Origin: Lentisphaeria bacterium
GTDB lineage: Bacteria > Verrucomicrobiota > Lentisphaeria > Victivallales > Victivallaceae
Reading direction: 5' to 3'
Assembly: GCA_017504435.1 (NCBI GenBank)
Contig: JAFVRD010000045.1
Coordinates: forward strand, 1 to 64,000
Length of the DNA stretch: 64,000 nucleotides
Shown here: positions 54,183-61,957 of the stretch, one piece after another
Layout: each line of letters begins with the position of its first letter
Position numbering within the stretch: position 1 is the stretch's first letter
The notes under the pieces: generated by a model
Told to the model about the DNA's origin: nothing
The model's database searches: none
The model's input: only the letters and a program-made list of their open reading frames with translations
Position numbers and translations under genes: made by a program

Positions 54183-55418
54183 TTATTTGCATTTACTGAT
54201 AATGACACAGGCGTTGGAACCGCCGAATGCAAAACTGTTGGACAGAGCGTGATCAAACTGCACGTTTTCCCGGTATTCGCGGCAAATATCGACATCTGCA
54301 AATTCCGGATCCGGATCTTCGCAGTTTATGGACGGGGAAATAAAGTTTTTCTCCAGCATGATGGAACTGAAAATGATCTCTGCGGCACCGGTGGCGCCGA
54401 CCATGTGACCGGTCTGGCTTTTGGTACTGTTGATCGCCGGAGATTTTCTGCCGTTGAGCAATTTGCGGATGGCATCGATCTCCACTTTGTCTCCGACCGC
54501 TGTCGCTGTGCCGTGGGTATTGATATAACCGATATCCGCAATATCCAATTTGGCATCAGCAAGGGCTTTGGCCATAACGTTGGCACTGGCTTCAGCATCC
54601 GGGACGACCATATCTGCCGCACTGCTGTTGCCGGCAACGCCGGTGATTTCACAAATGGCTTTTGCTCCGCGGGCCTTGATGCTTTTTTCTGATTCCAGAA
54701 GCATATACGCCGCACCGCCCGCCAGAACGAATCCATCCCGGCTGGCAGAGAAAGGACGGCTGGCCTTTTCCGGAGTATCATTAAATTTGGTCGCCAGAGC
54801 GCGGCAGGCACAGAAACCCAATGCAGTCGTCCAATCCAACTGTTCCGCACCGCCTACCAGCACCATATCGTATTCACCGGAACGGATAAGCCGTACCGCC
54901 AGCATCACTGCCAGAGCACTGCTGGCACATGCGGCTGAAATATCGTAACTTTCACCTTTGATGCCGAAAATCAGCGACAGAATACTTATGGAACTTGACG
55001 GCATGATCCGGGGAACTGCAAACGGAGTGACTGCCCGGAGTGAGCAATTGCGGTTCAAATAAGCGGTGGCGTGCTGATAGATCTCCAATGAGTTATTGGT
55101 AGCCTGACCGCCGACCAGAGCGATATTCAATCCGGGGATATCTTCCAGAGCGATCCCGGCTTCCGCAAAAGCCTCCTCTGCGGCAACCACAGACATTGCT
55201 CCCACCGGAGGACAGAAGCGTTTGGTTTTGCGGTCGATCAACGGGGTTTCCGGATTCTGATCCGGCATGCCGCCGACCAGACTCTCGAGTTTTACCTCCT
55301 CAAAGGAAGGAATTACTGAAATCCCGCTTTTACCGCTTCTCAAAGCTGCTTCATTGGCTGCCAATCCTCTGCCCAGCGGAGTGAGTAATCCGCGCCCGGT
55401 TATAAAAACCCTGCTCAT
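54183..55418 (-). CDS. fabF: Beta-ketoacyl-ACP synthase II (FabF-type)
   Basis: 411 residues from the ATG at 55418 (GAGGAA 7 bases upstream); the open frame beyond it overlaps the divergent ABC gene and is not coding. It elongates fatty-acyl-ACP with malonyl-ACP. Catalytic Cys in AACASSALAV (about 163), His in NTHGTATAVGD (about 300) and His in GHMVGATGAAE (about 338) are present, with FAFGGSNACVI at the end. No acpP, fabD or fabG lies beside it, so it may be a second, non-clustered copy. Confidence 0.95.
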   Translation of the reverse strand: MSRVFITGRGLLTPLGRGLAANEAALRSGKSGISVIPSFEEVKLESLVGGMPDQNPETPLIDRKTKRFCPPVGAMSVVAAEEAFAEAGIALEDIPGLNIALVGGQATNNSLEIYQHATAYLNRNCSLRAVTPFAVPRIMPSSSISILSLIFGIKGESYDISAACASSALAVMLAVRLIRSGEYDMVLVGGAEQLDWTTALGFCACRALATKFNDTPEKASRPFSASRDGFVLAGGAAYMLLESEKSIKARGAKAICEITGVAGNSSAADMVVPDAEASANVMAKALADAKLDIADIGYINTHGTATAVGDKVEIDAIRKLLNGRKSPAINSTKSQTGHMVGATGAAEIIFSSIMLEKNFISPSINCEDPDPEFADVDICREYRENVQFDHALSNSFAFGGSNACVIISKCK

Positions 55419-55593
55419 TATGTTTCCTCTATTAAAAATATTGACATAATTCTCATTAAAATTCATATATAATATAACCTCATGGACATTTTTTTCCAGT
55501 GCTTTAACGGTTTTTTGTGGAATATTCATCCAATGAGTGCTATATTTTGCTGTATCAGTTGTTGCAACGCAAAGAAAAAGGATTTTTCGATCT

Positions 55594-56574
55594 ATGTCCG
55601 ACGCATTACTGGAAGTGAAAGGTTTGAAAGTAGCATTTGCTTCCGGCAGAAAATATACCGAAGTGGTTTCAGATATTTCTTTTACTGTGCATCCCGGTGA
55701 GGTACTCGCACTGGTCGGGGAGTCCGGATGCGGCAAAAGTTCTGCATGTCTGGCACTGACCGGACTTGCCGGTAAAAATACCCGGGTTTCCGGCAGAGCA
55801 TATTTCGGTTCCGGAGCAGACCGCTGTGATCTGCTGCAGATATCCGGGCGCAAATTGCGCCGGATCCGCGGTGCAGGGATCGCTTATATTTTTCAGGAAC
55901 CGGGCAGTTCCCTCAATCCGGTGATGCGGATAGATGAACAGCTTGCGGAAGTTATTTATCTGCACCGTCCGGATGTCCGGGACGTGAAATGTGAATTGAT
56001 TTCTCTGCTTGCCGCAGTAGGCATTCCGGATCCTGTTAAAAGATTGACAGCTTACCCCCATGAATTATCCGGCGGCATGCAGCAGCGGGTGATGATCGCC
56101 ATGGCTCTGGCTGGAAATCCGCAGCTGCTTATCGCGGATGAACCGACTACAGCTCTGGATGTGACGATTCAGGCGCAGATATTGGAACTGCTGGATAAAT
56201 TGCGGCGGGAACGGAATATGGCTCTGCTGCTGATCTCCCACAATCTCGGAGTGGTCGGTTCTCTGGCAGACCGGATCGCGGTGATGTATGCCGGGAAAAT
56301 TGTGGAATACGGCTCTACAGCAGAAATATTCACTTCACCGCTGCACCCTTATACTCAAGCACTGCTCAAAGCTGTGCCGCAGCTCGGCGGCAGCCGGGAA
56401 CGGCTGCAGACCATTGCCGGAATGGTTCCACCGCCGGGAGAATATCCTGCCGGATGCCGGTTTTCTCCGCGCTGCAGCAGATGTCAGAATATCTGTTCCG
56501 GTCAGATTCAGGAAATGAGAGCTTTTTCAGCAGATCATTATGCCGCATGTACTCTTTGCGAGGTGAAAAAATGA
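55594..56574 (+). CDS. Oligopeptide/dipeptide ABC transporter ATP-binding protein (DppD-like)
   Basis: 326 residues. Walker [11 protein letters not shown]-loop [10 protein letters not shown], signature [15 protein letters not shown], Walker [13 protein letters not shown] and switch His (LISHNL). The C-terminal oligo_HPY region ([16 protein letters not shown]) has CRFSPRC and later Cys, as in DppD/OppD. It is an ATPase for peptide or nickel uptake, but no permease or binding protein is adjacent. The ATG at 55594 (AAAGGAT upstream) is preferred. It ends in an ATGA overlap with mutL. Confidence 0.92.
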   Translation: MSDALLEVKGLKVAFASGRKYTEVVSDISFTVHPGEVLALVGESGCGKSSACLALTGLAGKNTRVSGRAYFGSGADRCDLLQISGRKLRRIRGAGIAYIFQEPGSSLNPVMRIDEQLAEVIYLHRPDVRDVKCELISLLAAVGIPDPVKRLTAYPHELSGGMQQRVMIAMALAGNPQLLIADEPTTALDVTIQAQILELLDKLRRERNMALLLISHNLGVVGSLADRIAVMYAGKIVEYGSTAEIFTSPLHPYTQALLKAVPQLGGSRERLQTIAGMVPPPGEYPAGCRFSPRCSRCQNICSGQIQEMRAFSADHYAACTLCEVKK

Positions 56575-58499
56575 GCCGTATCAAAGTCATGAACCGGTTG
56601 TTGAGCAATCGTATCGCTGCCGGAGAGGTTATTGAAAGACCGGCTTCAGTGGTCAAAGAACTTGCGGAAAATTCCATTGATGCCGGAGCCACAGAAATAA
56701 CTGTGGAAATCGAGCGTGCTGGCAGCCGGCTGATCGCCGTCACTGATAACGGGTGCGGGATGGATGAGGAGGATGCCATGCTGGCATTGCAGCGGCACGG
56801 CACCAGTAAACTGCTTGATGAGAGTGATCTGGATCATATCATGACCCTCGGATTCCGGGGTGAGGCTCTGCCTTCGATCGCATCGGTAAGCCGCTTTGCA
56901 CTGATGACATGTCAACCCGGCACTGCCGGAGGTACTATGGTATTTTGCGGTGAAGACGGTGAATTGCACAGTAAACCTTACGGCGGTGCTCCGGGAACGC
57001 GAATCGAGGTCAGAGAACTTTTCTGCAATCTGCCCGCCCGGAAAAAATTTCTCAAATCTCCTGCTACTGAAGAACACCACATCGAGGAATGTGTCGCCAT
57101 GCTGGCGATCGGACACCCGGAGATCGGATTCAAACTGATTATGGATGGCAGAGTAGTTCTGCGTACTCCCGGCAGTGGCAAAATGGAGTACCGTCTGCGG
57201 GAGATATTCGGTAAAAATTTTGTGGACAACATGCTCTTTTTTGAGCATGCGGAAAACAGCATGCATATTTCCGGATGTGTTGCGGTACCGGGATTTACCC
57301 GTCCGTCCCGGCGGGATCAAAAGGTTTTTATCAATTCCCGTCCGGTGGAGGCGCAGGCGGTTTTCCGGGGAATAAAAGACGGTTATGGAGCATTGGCAGA
57401 GTCCGGCAGATACAATCCGGTGGTGATTTTCATTGAAATGCCTCCTGATCAGCTGGATGTCAACGTGCATCCTGCCAAACGCGAGGTGCGTTTCAAATCC
57501 GAATACACGGTCAGCCGCGCGGTGACGGCGGCTGTTTCCGGAGCATTGCGGCAGATGCGCGCACCGGAAAAAATCGCGGCGGACAAAACAGATGATAAAT
57601 TGCCGCTGTCCGGTAAACTGCCGTTGTCGTTGATCATAGATTCTGCCAGAATATCTTATACTCCTCCCTCTATGGTGCAGAATGAACTTCCGGAAATCCC
57701 GCAGAATACCCTTGCAGAATTGAGTGTTTGCGCTGAAAAAAATCCGGTCGCAGAGCCGCCGGAAACGCATATTATTCCGGAAGAACCGGCAACAACTGTT
57801 GACCCGGTTCAACCGGAAAAAACTGTTCCGGTTGAACACCATGATGTTCAGGAATCCGGTTTAGTCAACAATATGAACTTTTCACCGCTGGTGCATTGTG
57901 TCCGGCAGCCGGCATTCAGCGGAGTCTGGCCGGAACGGATCATCGGAGCGGTGGACAATACCTATATTCTGGGTGAATCTGCTGCCGGACTGGTGCTTAT
58001 CGATCAACATGCCGCACATGAACGGATCATGTTTGAAAAGATCCTTGCCGATGCTGAGCGGGGTACTCCGGCAGCACAACCGCTGCTGATCCCGGAAACG
58101 ATCGACCTGCCGATGCCGATGGTGAAACTGCTGGAAGGCAGCAAAGATTTGTTTGTCCGGTTGGGATTTGATCTGGAAAGCATGGGAGGAACCACAGTGA
58201 TAGTCAACGCCATTCCGCTGGTGCCGTGTGAACACCGCCCGGTTGGGGTGTGGATATATGACATGCTCAATGAATTGCTGGAAAATTCCGGCAGTTCCGG
58301 GATGATTTCGCCGGAATCTGCTGCCGGTGCCGCCTGTAAAGCTGCGGTCAAAGCCCATGAACAGCTTACACTTCCGGCGATGAATGAATTGCTGGCTCAA
58401 CTGCGGGCATGCCGGCAGGGGACCCTTTGTCCGCATGGCAGACCCACGATGTTTGAATTGCCGCTGAAAGAGATCGAAAGACGCTTCGGCAGAAGATAA
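56571..58499 (+). CDS. mutL: DNA mismatch repair protein MutL
   Basis: 642 residues from ATG 56571, with GAGGTG upstream. GHKL ATPase motifs: ELAENSIDAGA, VTDNGCGM, RHGTSKL, GFRGEALPSIASV. The C-terminal domain has DQHAAHERIMFEK (about 477), which fits the endonuclease motif DQHAx2Ex4E, and CPHGRPTM near 619. So this is an endonuclease-type MutL, as in bacteria lacking MutH. A Pro/Glu-rich linker (about 375-440) joins the parts. Translation is coupled to the DppD-like gene, an unusual partner. Confidence 0.97.
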   Translation: MSRIKVMNRLLSNRIAAGEVIERPASVVKELAENSIDAGATEITVEIERAGSRLIAVTDNGCGMDEEDAMLALQRHGTSKLLDESDLDHIMTLGFRGEALPSIASVSRFALMTCQPGTAGGTMVFCGEDGELHSKPYGGAPGTRIEVRELFCNLPARKKFLKSPATEEHHIEECVAMLAIGHPEIGFKLIMDGRVVLRTPGSGKMEYRLREIFGKNFVDNMLFFEHAENSMHISGCVAVPGFTRPSRRDQKVFINSRPVEAQAVFRGIKDGYGALAESGRYNPVVIFIEMPPDQLDVNVHPAKREVRFKSEYTVSRAVTAAVSGALRQMRAPEKIAADKTDDKLPLSGKLPLSLIIDSARISYTPPSMVQNELPEIPQNTLAELSVCAEKNPVAEPPETHIIPEEPATTVDPVQPEKTVPVEHHDVQESGLVNNMNFSPLVHCVRQPAFSGVWPERIIGAVDNTYILGESAAGLVLIDQHAAHERIMFEKILADAERGTPAAQPLLIPETIDLPMPMVKLLEGSKDLFVRLGFDLESMGGTTVIVNAIPLVPCEHRPVGVWIYDMLNELLENSGSSGMISPESAAGAACKAAVKAHEQLTLPAMNELLAQLRACRQGTLCPHGRPTMFELPLKEIERRFGRR

Positions 58500-58500
58500 T

Positions 58501-58528
58501 TTGCATTTTTTTAAAAATGTGTTATATT
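58501..58528 (+). promoter_or_regulatory. Promoter of the DeoR-family gene
   Basis: TTGCAT (58501-58506), 16-base spacer, TATATT (58523-58528), directly after the mutL stop and 48 bases before the regulator ATG. Confidence 0.65.
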
Positions 58529-58575
58529 TTTGAGTGATTTCATAAAACACTTTAATACTTCAGGAGAATGATAAT

Positions 58576-59337
58576 ATGGGACGCGGATTTGAGAAGCGTA
58601 AAAAGATCATTATGGATTGTCTTCAGCGCACTCAGGAAATGCGGGTCACTGATCTGATCGATCTGACCGGTGCCGCAGTTGCGACTGTACGGCGGGATCT
58701 TTTGGAATTGGAAAAACAGAAATTGATCGTCCGTACTTTTGGCGGGATCCGTTCTGTGGATCAGAAAAGTCTGGTCGACCGTACTTTTGAACAGCGTGCC
58801 AATTGTCAGGCGTTGGAAAAACAGCGTATTGCCGCTGCTGCCGCTGAATTGGTCACTCCGGGAATGACGATCGCCATTGACAGCGGCACCACCTGCATGT
58901 ATCTGGCATCCATGTTGAAAACCAAAGCTCCCTTGCGGATCATCACCTCTGCACTGGCGGTTATTGAAACTCTCGGCGGCGTGCCGGATATCGAAATCAA
59001 TCTGGTCGGCGGCAGATTCCGGGTGGAAAATCTGGATTTTTACGGAGCGATCTCAATTAATACATTCAAGCAGTTCCATGCAGATATGGTGTTTATGAGC
59101 TGTGACGCTCTGCTCCCTGAGCATGGTGCTTTTGCACACGATCAGGAATCTGCGGCGATCAGTCAGGCTCTGATAAGCTGCGCCTCCCGCCGGGTGCTGA
59201 TGTGCGACAGCCGCAAAATCGGACAAAGCGGTGCATTCCGGGTCTTTTCTCCCGATCAGATCGACTATCTGGTCACAGATCATGCCAATCCTGAACTGGA
59301 TGCTGCCGGATACAACACCATCATCGCCAAACTGTGA
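58576..59337 (+). CDS. DeoR/GlpR-family transcriptional regulator
   Basis: 253 residues. An N-terminal winged helix (RVTDLIDLTGAAVATVRRDLLELEKQKLIVRTFGG, about 23-57; the canonical VSEATIRRDL reads GAAVATVRRDL) precedes the DeoR C-terminal sugar-phosphate sensor (IAIDSGTTCMYLASML, LRIITSALAVIETLG, EINLVGGRF, ADMVFMSCDAL, MCDSRKIGQSG). AGGAG precedes the ATG. It is probably a repressor released by a sugar phosphate; the regulated genes are not obvious here. Confidence 0.92.
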   Translation: MGRGFEKRKKIIMDCLQRTQEMRVTDLIDLTGAAVATVRRDLLELEKQKLIVRTFGGIRSVDQKSLVDRTFEQRANCQALEKQRIAAAAAELVTPGMTIAIDSGTTCMYLASMLKTKAPLRIITSALAVIETLGGVPDIEINLVGGRFRVENLDFYGAISINTFKQFHADMVFMSCDALLPEHGAFAHDQESAAISQALISCASRRVLMCDSRKIGQSGAFRVFSPDQIDYLVTDHANPELDAAGYNTIIAKL

Positions 59338-59518
59338 TGATACCAAATGTGCGGTGAATAATGCTCTATCTTCATAAAATGCCCGCCTTCACTTTTCCGG
59401 AAAACTTTTTGCGGGGCAGCGGTTCGGCAGCTCACTGGGGATAATATCCACAATCAGTGGTGGTATATGGAACAAAAAAGGGGGCGTTTGCACACGGATG
59501 TGATGCGGCTGCCGCCTT

Positions 59519-59920
59519 TCAGTACAGAGTTTTATCCGGCAGAGGCAGAACTATTTTTTTGATAACTTTTCCGTCATGACATACGGAAACGTGCCATTTA
59601 CCGGAATCGTGCATAGATATCAGTTGCCATTTGGCATTGACTGCCGGACGGATACCGGTAAATAAAGCGCAGCCGCGAACCGCAGCCTGCAAATCTGCCG
59701 CCGAAACCGGATCAGAATTCAAACTGAATTCTTCTCCGGCGGCATTGCTCATAATAACGGCAGTCAATTCTGCTACCATTTGTTCACGCAGCTCTTCTCT
59801 GGATGCGGCTCTTTTCATTTCATTGACCACAACATTGCCAATGGGCGGCTCACCACATGGAATACATCCGGCAAGCACAGCGGCAAACAGCGCAAAATAA
59901 ATATTACGATGCAGACTCAT
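59519..59920 (-). CDS. Small lipoprotein of unknown function
   Basis: 133 residues from ATG 59920 (AAGGAG 7 bases upstream). Lipobox VLAGC (about residue 18). The rest is a small alpha/beta domain (MVAELTAVIMSNAAG, WQLISMHDSGKWHVSVCHDGKVIKKIVLPLP) that slightly recalls the LpoB/penicillin-binding-protein activator fold; this is weak. It overlaps the zinc-ribbon gene by 17 bases and ends the ExbBD-type operon. The 181 bases beyond it (59338-59518) hold only a CACTG/CAGTG stem with GGATAATATCC. Confidence 0.7.
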   Translation of the reverse strand: MSLHRNIYFALFAAVLAGCIPCGEPPIGNVVVNEMKRAASREELREQMVAELTAVIMSNAAGEEFSLNSDPVSAADLQAAVRGCALFTGIRPAVNAKWQLISMHDSGKWHVSVCHDGKVIKKIVLPLPDKTLY

Positions 59921-60191
59921 CCTCACTCCTTCCGGCGTGACGTGTATCGACAAGTAAATCTGATTGTTTGCGGATACATACCGTATTACAGCGTGGACAG
60001 CGGCACAAACTCACCGGAACGCGCGGCACAAAATGGTGATGACAATTATTACAATGAAATAACCGCCGGTTGCTCAACTGCCACGCATTTCGTTTCTGCC
60101 GCAAAGATTCACGTCCCCACAGCCAGGCAATATATCCGATGATCATCGCAAAAATCAGCAGAAAAAAATCAGCATAATTTATTTCGATCAC
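59904..60191 (-). CDS. Small membrane protein with zinc-ribbon
   Basis: 95 residues from GTG 60191, chosen because GGAGG lies 7 bases upstream and the GTG overlaps the previous stop (GTGA). One membrane helix (ADFFLLIFAMIIGYIAWLW) is followed by a cytoplasmic zinc-ribbon-like motif: FHCNNCHHHF...LCRCPRCNTV (two CxxC pairs), then a charged tail. No family recognised. It is embedded by overlaps on both sides, so it is translated with the ExbBD-like genes. Confidence 0.75.
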   Translation of the reverse strand: MIEINYADFFLLIFAMIIGYIAWLWGRESLRQKRNAWQLSNRRLFHCNNCHHHFVPRVPVSLCRCPRCNTVCIRKQSDLLVDTRHAGRSEDESAS

Positions 60192-60862
60192 AATCCTGCC
60201 TCCAAACCTTTGCTCCATATAACTGTATATGTACCATTGGGTAATCCGGCCTCTTTTACGGCATCTCCGCCACGCATGTCAAAATCAGCCGCACCGCATG
60301 ATTCTATGATCCGGAACCTCCGCATCTCCCCTCTGCCGGAAAGATTTAATATTGTCTTACCCGACGGAACATCCGGAGCAACCGCCTGATCCAATACATT
60401 CAAATGGATGATTTCCCCCCGGGGAGACACCACCACCGTGCCGCGTTTGACTGAAATATTTGTTTTTTGAATCAACTGGGCAAAACTTGCTGATACCGGG
60501 AACGGATATTCCGTAACCGCACGGTATTTGCCCTGCGGAAGTTCAGGGAAAGTGATTTTTTCCGGCAGAATACGGAACTCTTTTTGCACACTGCGTGCCG
60601 GACGCAATGCCGAAAAACCGCCCATTCCGAACAACCGTGCCGGATCACGCATATCCAACTGCTTGTTCCATATCGCCGCACTGCTGTCAGGGATCCGGCT
60701 CATTACAGTATGCTGTTGTTTTTTCAGCGGTATATCATTGTGATATTCAAAAAGAAAAACCGCCGCCGCCAGCACTGCTGCCACCGTGACAACAGCCTGA
60801 AATACTATGACCCAATCGGATTTCGGCTTGCGCCGGGTTAAAATTTTATGCAGTTTACTCAA
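60188..60862 (-). CDS. Membrane-anchored periplasmic protein of the ExbBD operon (TonB position)
   Basis: 224 residues from a TTG start at 60862, supported by GGAG 7-8 bases upstream and an overlap with the exbD stop. A single N-terminal helix (VIVFQAVVTVAAVLAAAVFLFEY) leaves ~180 residues in the periplasm. These are beta-rich (GKYRAVTEYPFPVSASFAQL, VSPRGEIIHLNVLDQA) and end in RGGDAVKEAGLPNGTYTVIW. The topology and gene order suit a TonB/TolA-like partner, but no TonB C-terminal motif (YP) or Pro-rich linker is visible. The function is not known. Confidence 0.72.
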   Translation of the reverse strand: MSKLHKILTRRKPKSDWVIVFQAVVTVAAVLAAAVFLFEYHNDIPLKKQQHTVMSRIPDSSAAIWNKQLDMRDPARLFGMGGFSALRPARSVQKEFRILPEKITFPELPQGKYRAVTEYPFPVSASFAQLIQKTNISVKRGTVVVSPRGEIIHLNVLDQAVAPDVPSGKTILNLSGRGEMRRFRIIESCGAADFDMRGGDAVKEAGLPNGTYTVIWSKGLEAGL

Positions 60863-61322
60863 AACGTGTCTCCGGCCGGAGTTCCGGCTTTTGTACCGCG
60901 ATAAATGTTTCCATCTGGGCAGCCTCTGCTATCGCCATTATTTCACTCAAAACTCCCGAAGGAACATCCTGATCGGCACGGATAACCAGAACTTTCTCCT
61001 GCTCACCGGCAGTAAGCAATTCATTGCGAAGCTGATTTTCATCCATCATCCGGTCACGGAAATAGATCCGGCACGGTTTGCCCGGTTCTTCCGGAGGGGC
61101 AATCGTCAAAATCGCTTTGCCAAGCCAAGTTGCCTGTGGCACATTCGCCCGAGGCAAATCGACCTTGATACCGGATATCCGTACTACTGTACTGGCCATA
61201 AGAATGAAAAACAGCAGCAGAAAAAACAAATCAGCAAGCGCGATAAAATATGCCGGTTTTGCAGAGAGCTTCAGCCGGCTCCGGTAACGCCGGTGGCCCA
61301 GGGGCAAAGCACTTTGGATCAC
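60855..61322 (-). CDS. exbD: ExbD/TolR-family protein
   Basis: 155 residues from GTG 61322, which overlaps the exbB stop. The single membrane helix holds the conserved Asp (ALADLFFLLLFFILMAS), used for proton-driven work with ExbB. The periplasmic domain follows (ISGIKVDLPRANVP, EKVLVIRADQDVPSGVLSEIMAIAEAA), with the family's closing fold. It acts in an ExbB5-ExbD2-type motor that energises a periplasmic partner. Confidence 0.9.
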   Translation of the reverse strand: MIQSALPLGHRRYRSRLKLSAKPAYFIALADLFFLLLFFILMASTVVRISGIKVDLPRANVPQATWLGKAILTIAPPEEPGKPCRIYFRDRMMDENQLRNELLTAGEQEKVLVIRADQDVPSGVLSEIMAIAEAAQMETFIAVQKPELRPETRFE

Positions 61323-61954
61323 TTTTCCGCCTCCGCACTTTTTTCAGCTTTGCGGTTGAAAAATCCGGTCAATTCCAATGCGGCTTTTTCCATATCCAGA
61401 GTCATGGATTCGATTCGGCTGGTCAGATAATTATACCCTATCTGACATGGAATGGATACCACCAAACCAGCCAGTGTAGTCAGTAATGCCTGCGCCAGCG
61501 GCGCACCTATGGCTGCCGCAGAAAAATATTCACCCTGGATCGCCTCAAAAGCCCGGAGCATCCCCATGACCGTTCCGCACAATCCCAGCAGCGGAGCAAT
61601 ATTGGCGATCACGCCCAGCACGGCCATATGACGCTCAAGTTTCGGTAATTCATCCAGTACTGCATCATCAATGGCAGAACGGATATCTTTATCACCATGT
61701 TGACGGGCAAGAATACCGGCACTGAGCATTTTTGCCACCGGCCCCGGAGTATTATCACACAATGTCAATGCCTCCACGATCCCTTCCCGCTGCAGCACAT
61801 TGAAAAGTCCGCGCAGCAATTCACGCACACTGATCTCATCCCGGTGAAATTGAAAAACTTTTACTATAAAAATAAACAATGCCAACACCGCACAGCCCAT
61901 GATAATCCACATTATCGGCCCGCCGTCATTCATCAATTTCATAAAGAAATACAT
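61319..61954 (-). CDS. exbB: ExbB/TolQ/MotA-family proton channel protein
   Basis: 211 residues with three membrane helices: N-terminal (IMWIIMGCAVLALFIFIVKVF), and two after the cytoplasmic loop (MAVLGVIANIAPLLGLCGTVMGMLRAFEAI and IGAPLAQALLTTLAGLVVSIPCQIGYN). The GLCGTVMGM and ALLTTLAGL motifs are family hallmarks. It begins 3 bases after the TPR gene stop, with GGAG upstream, and overlaps exbD. Confidence 0.94.
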   Translation of the reverse strand: MYFFMKLMNDGGPIMWIIMGCAVLALFIFIVKVFQFHRDEISVRELLRGLFNVLQREGIVEALTLCDNTPGPVAKMLSAGILARQHGDKDIRSAIDDAVLDELPKLERHMAVLGVIANIAPLLGLCGTVMGMLRAFEAIQGEYFSAAAIGAPLAQALLTTLAGLVVSIPCQIGYNYLTSRIESMTLDMEKAALELTGFFNRKAEKSAEAEK

Positions 61955-61957
61955 GAT

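Noticed and set aside
55419-55853. N-terminal extension of FabF in the open frame
   Set aside because: The extension covers the divergent ABC-transporter gene start, while the ATG at 55418 has a good ribosome site and begins the family sequence.
59517-59533. TTTCAGTACAGAG...TTTTATCCG resembling the end of the dispersed repeat
   Set aside because: Only about 13 contiguous bases match and the flanks do not align; it also overlaps the 3' end of a real gene.
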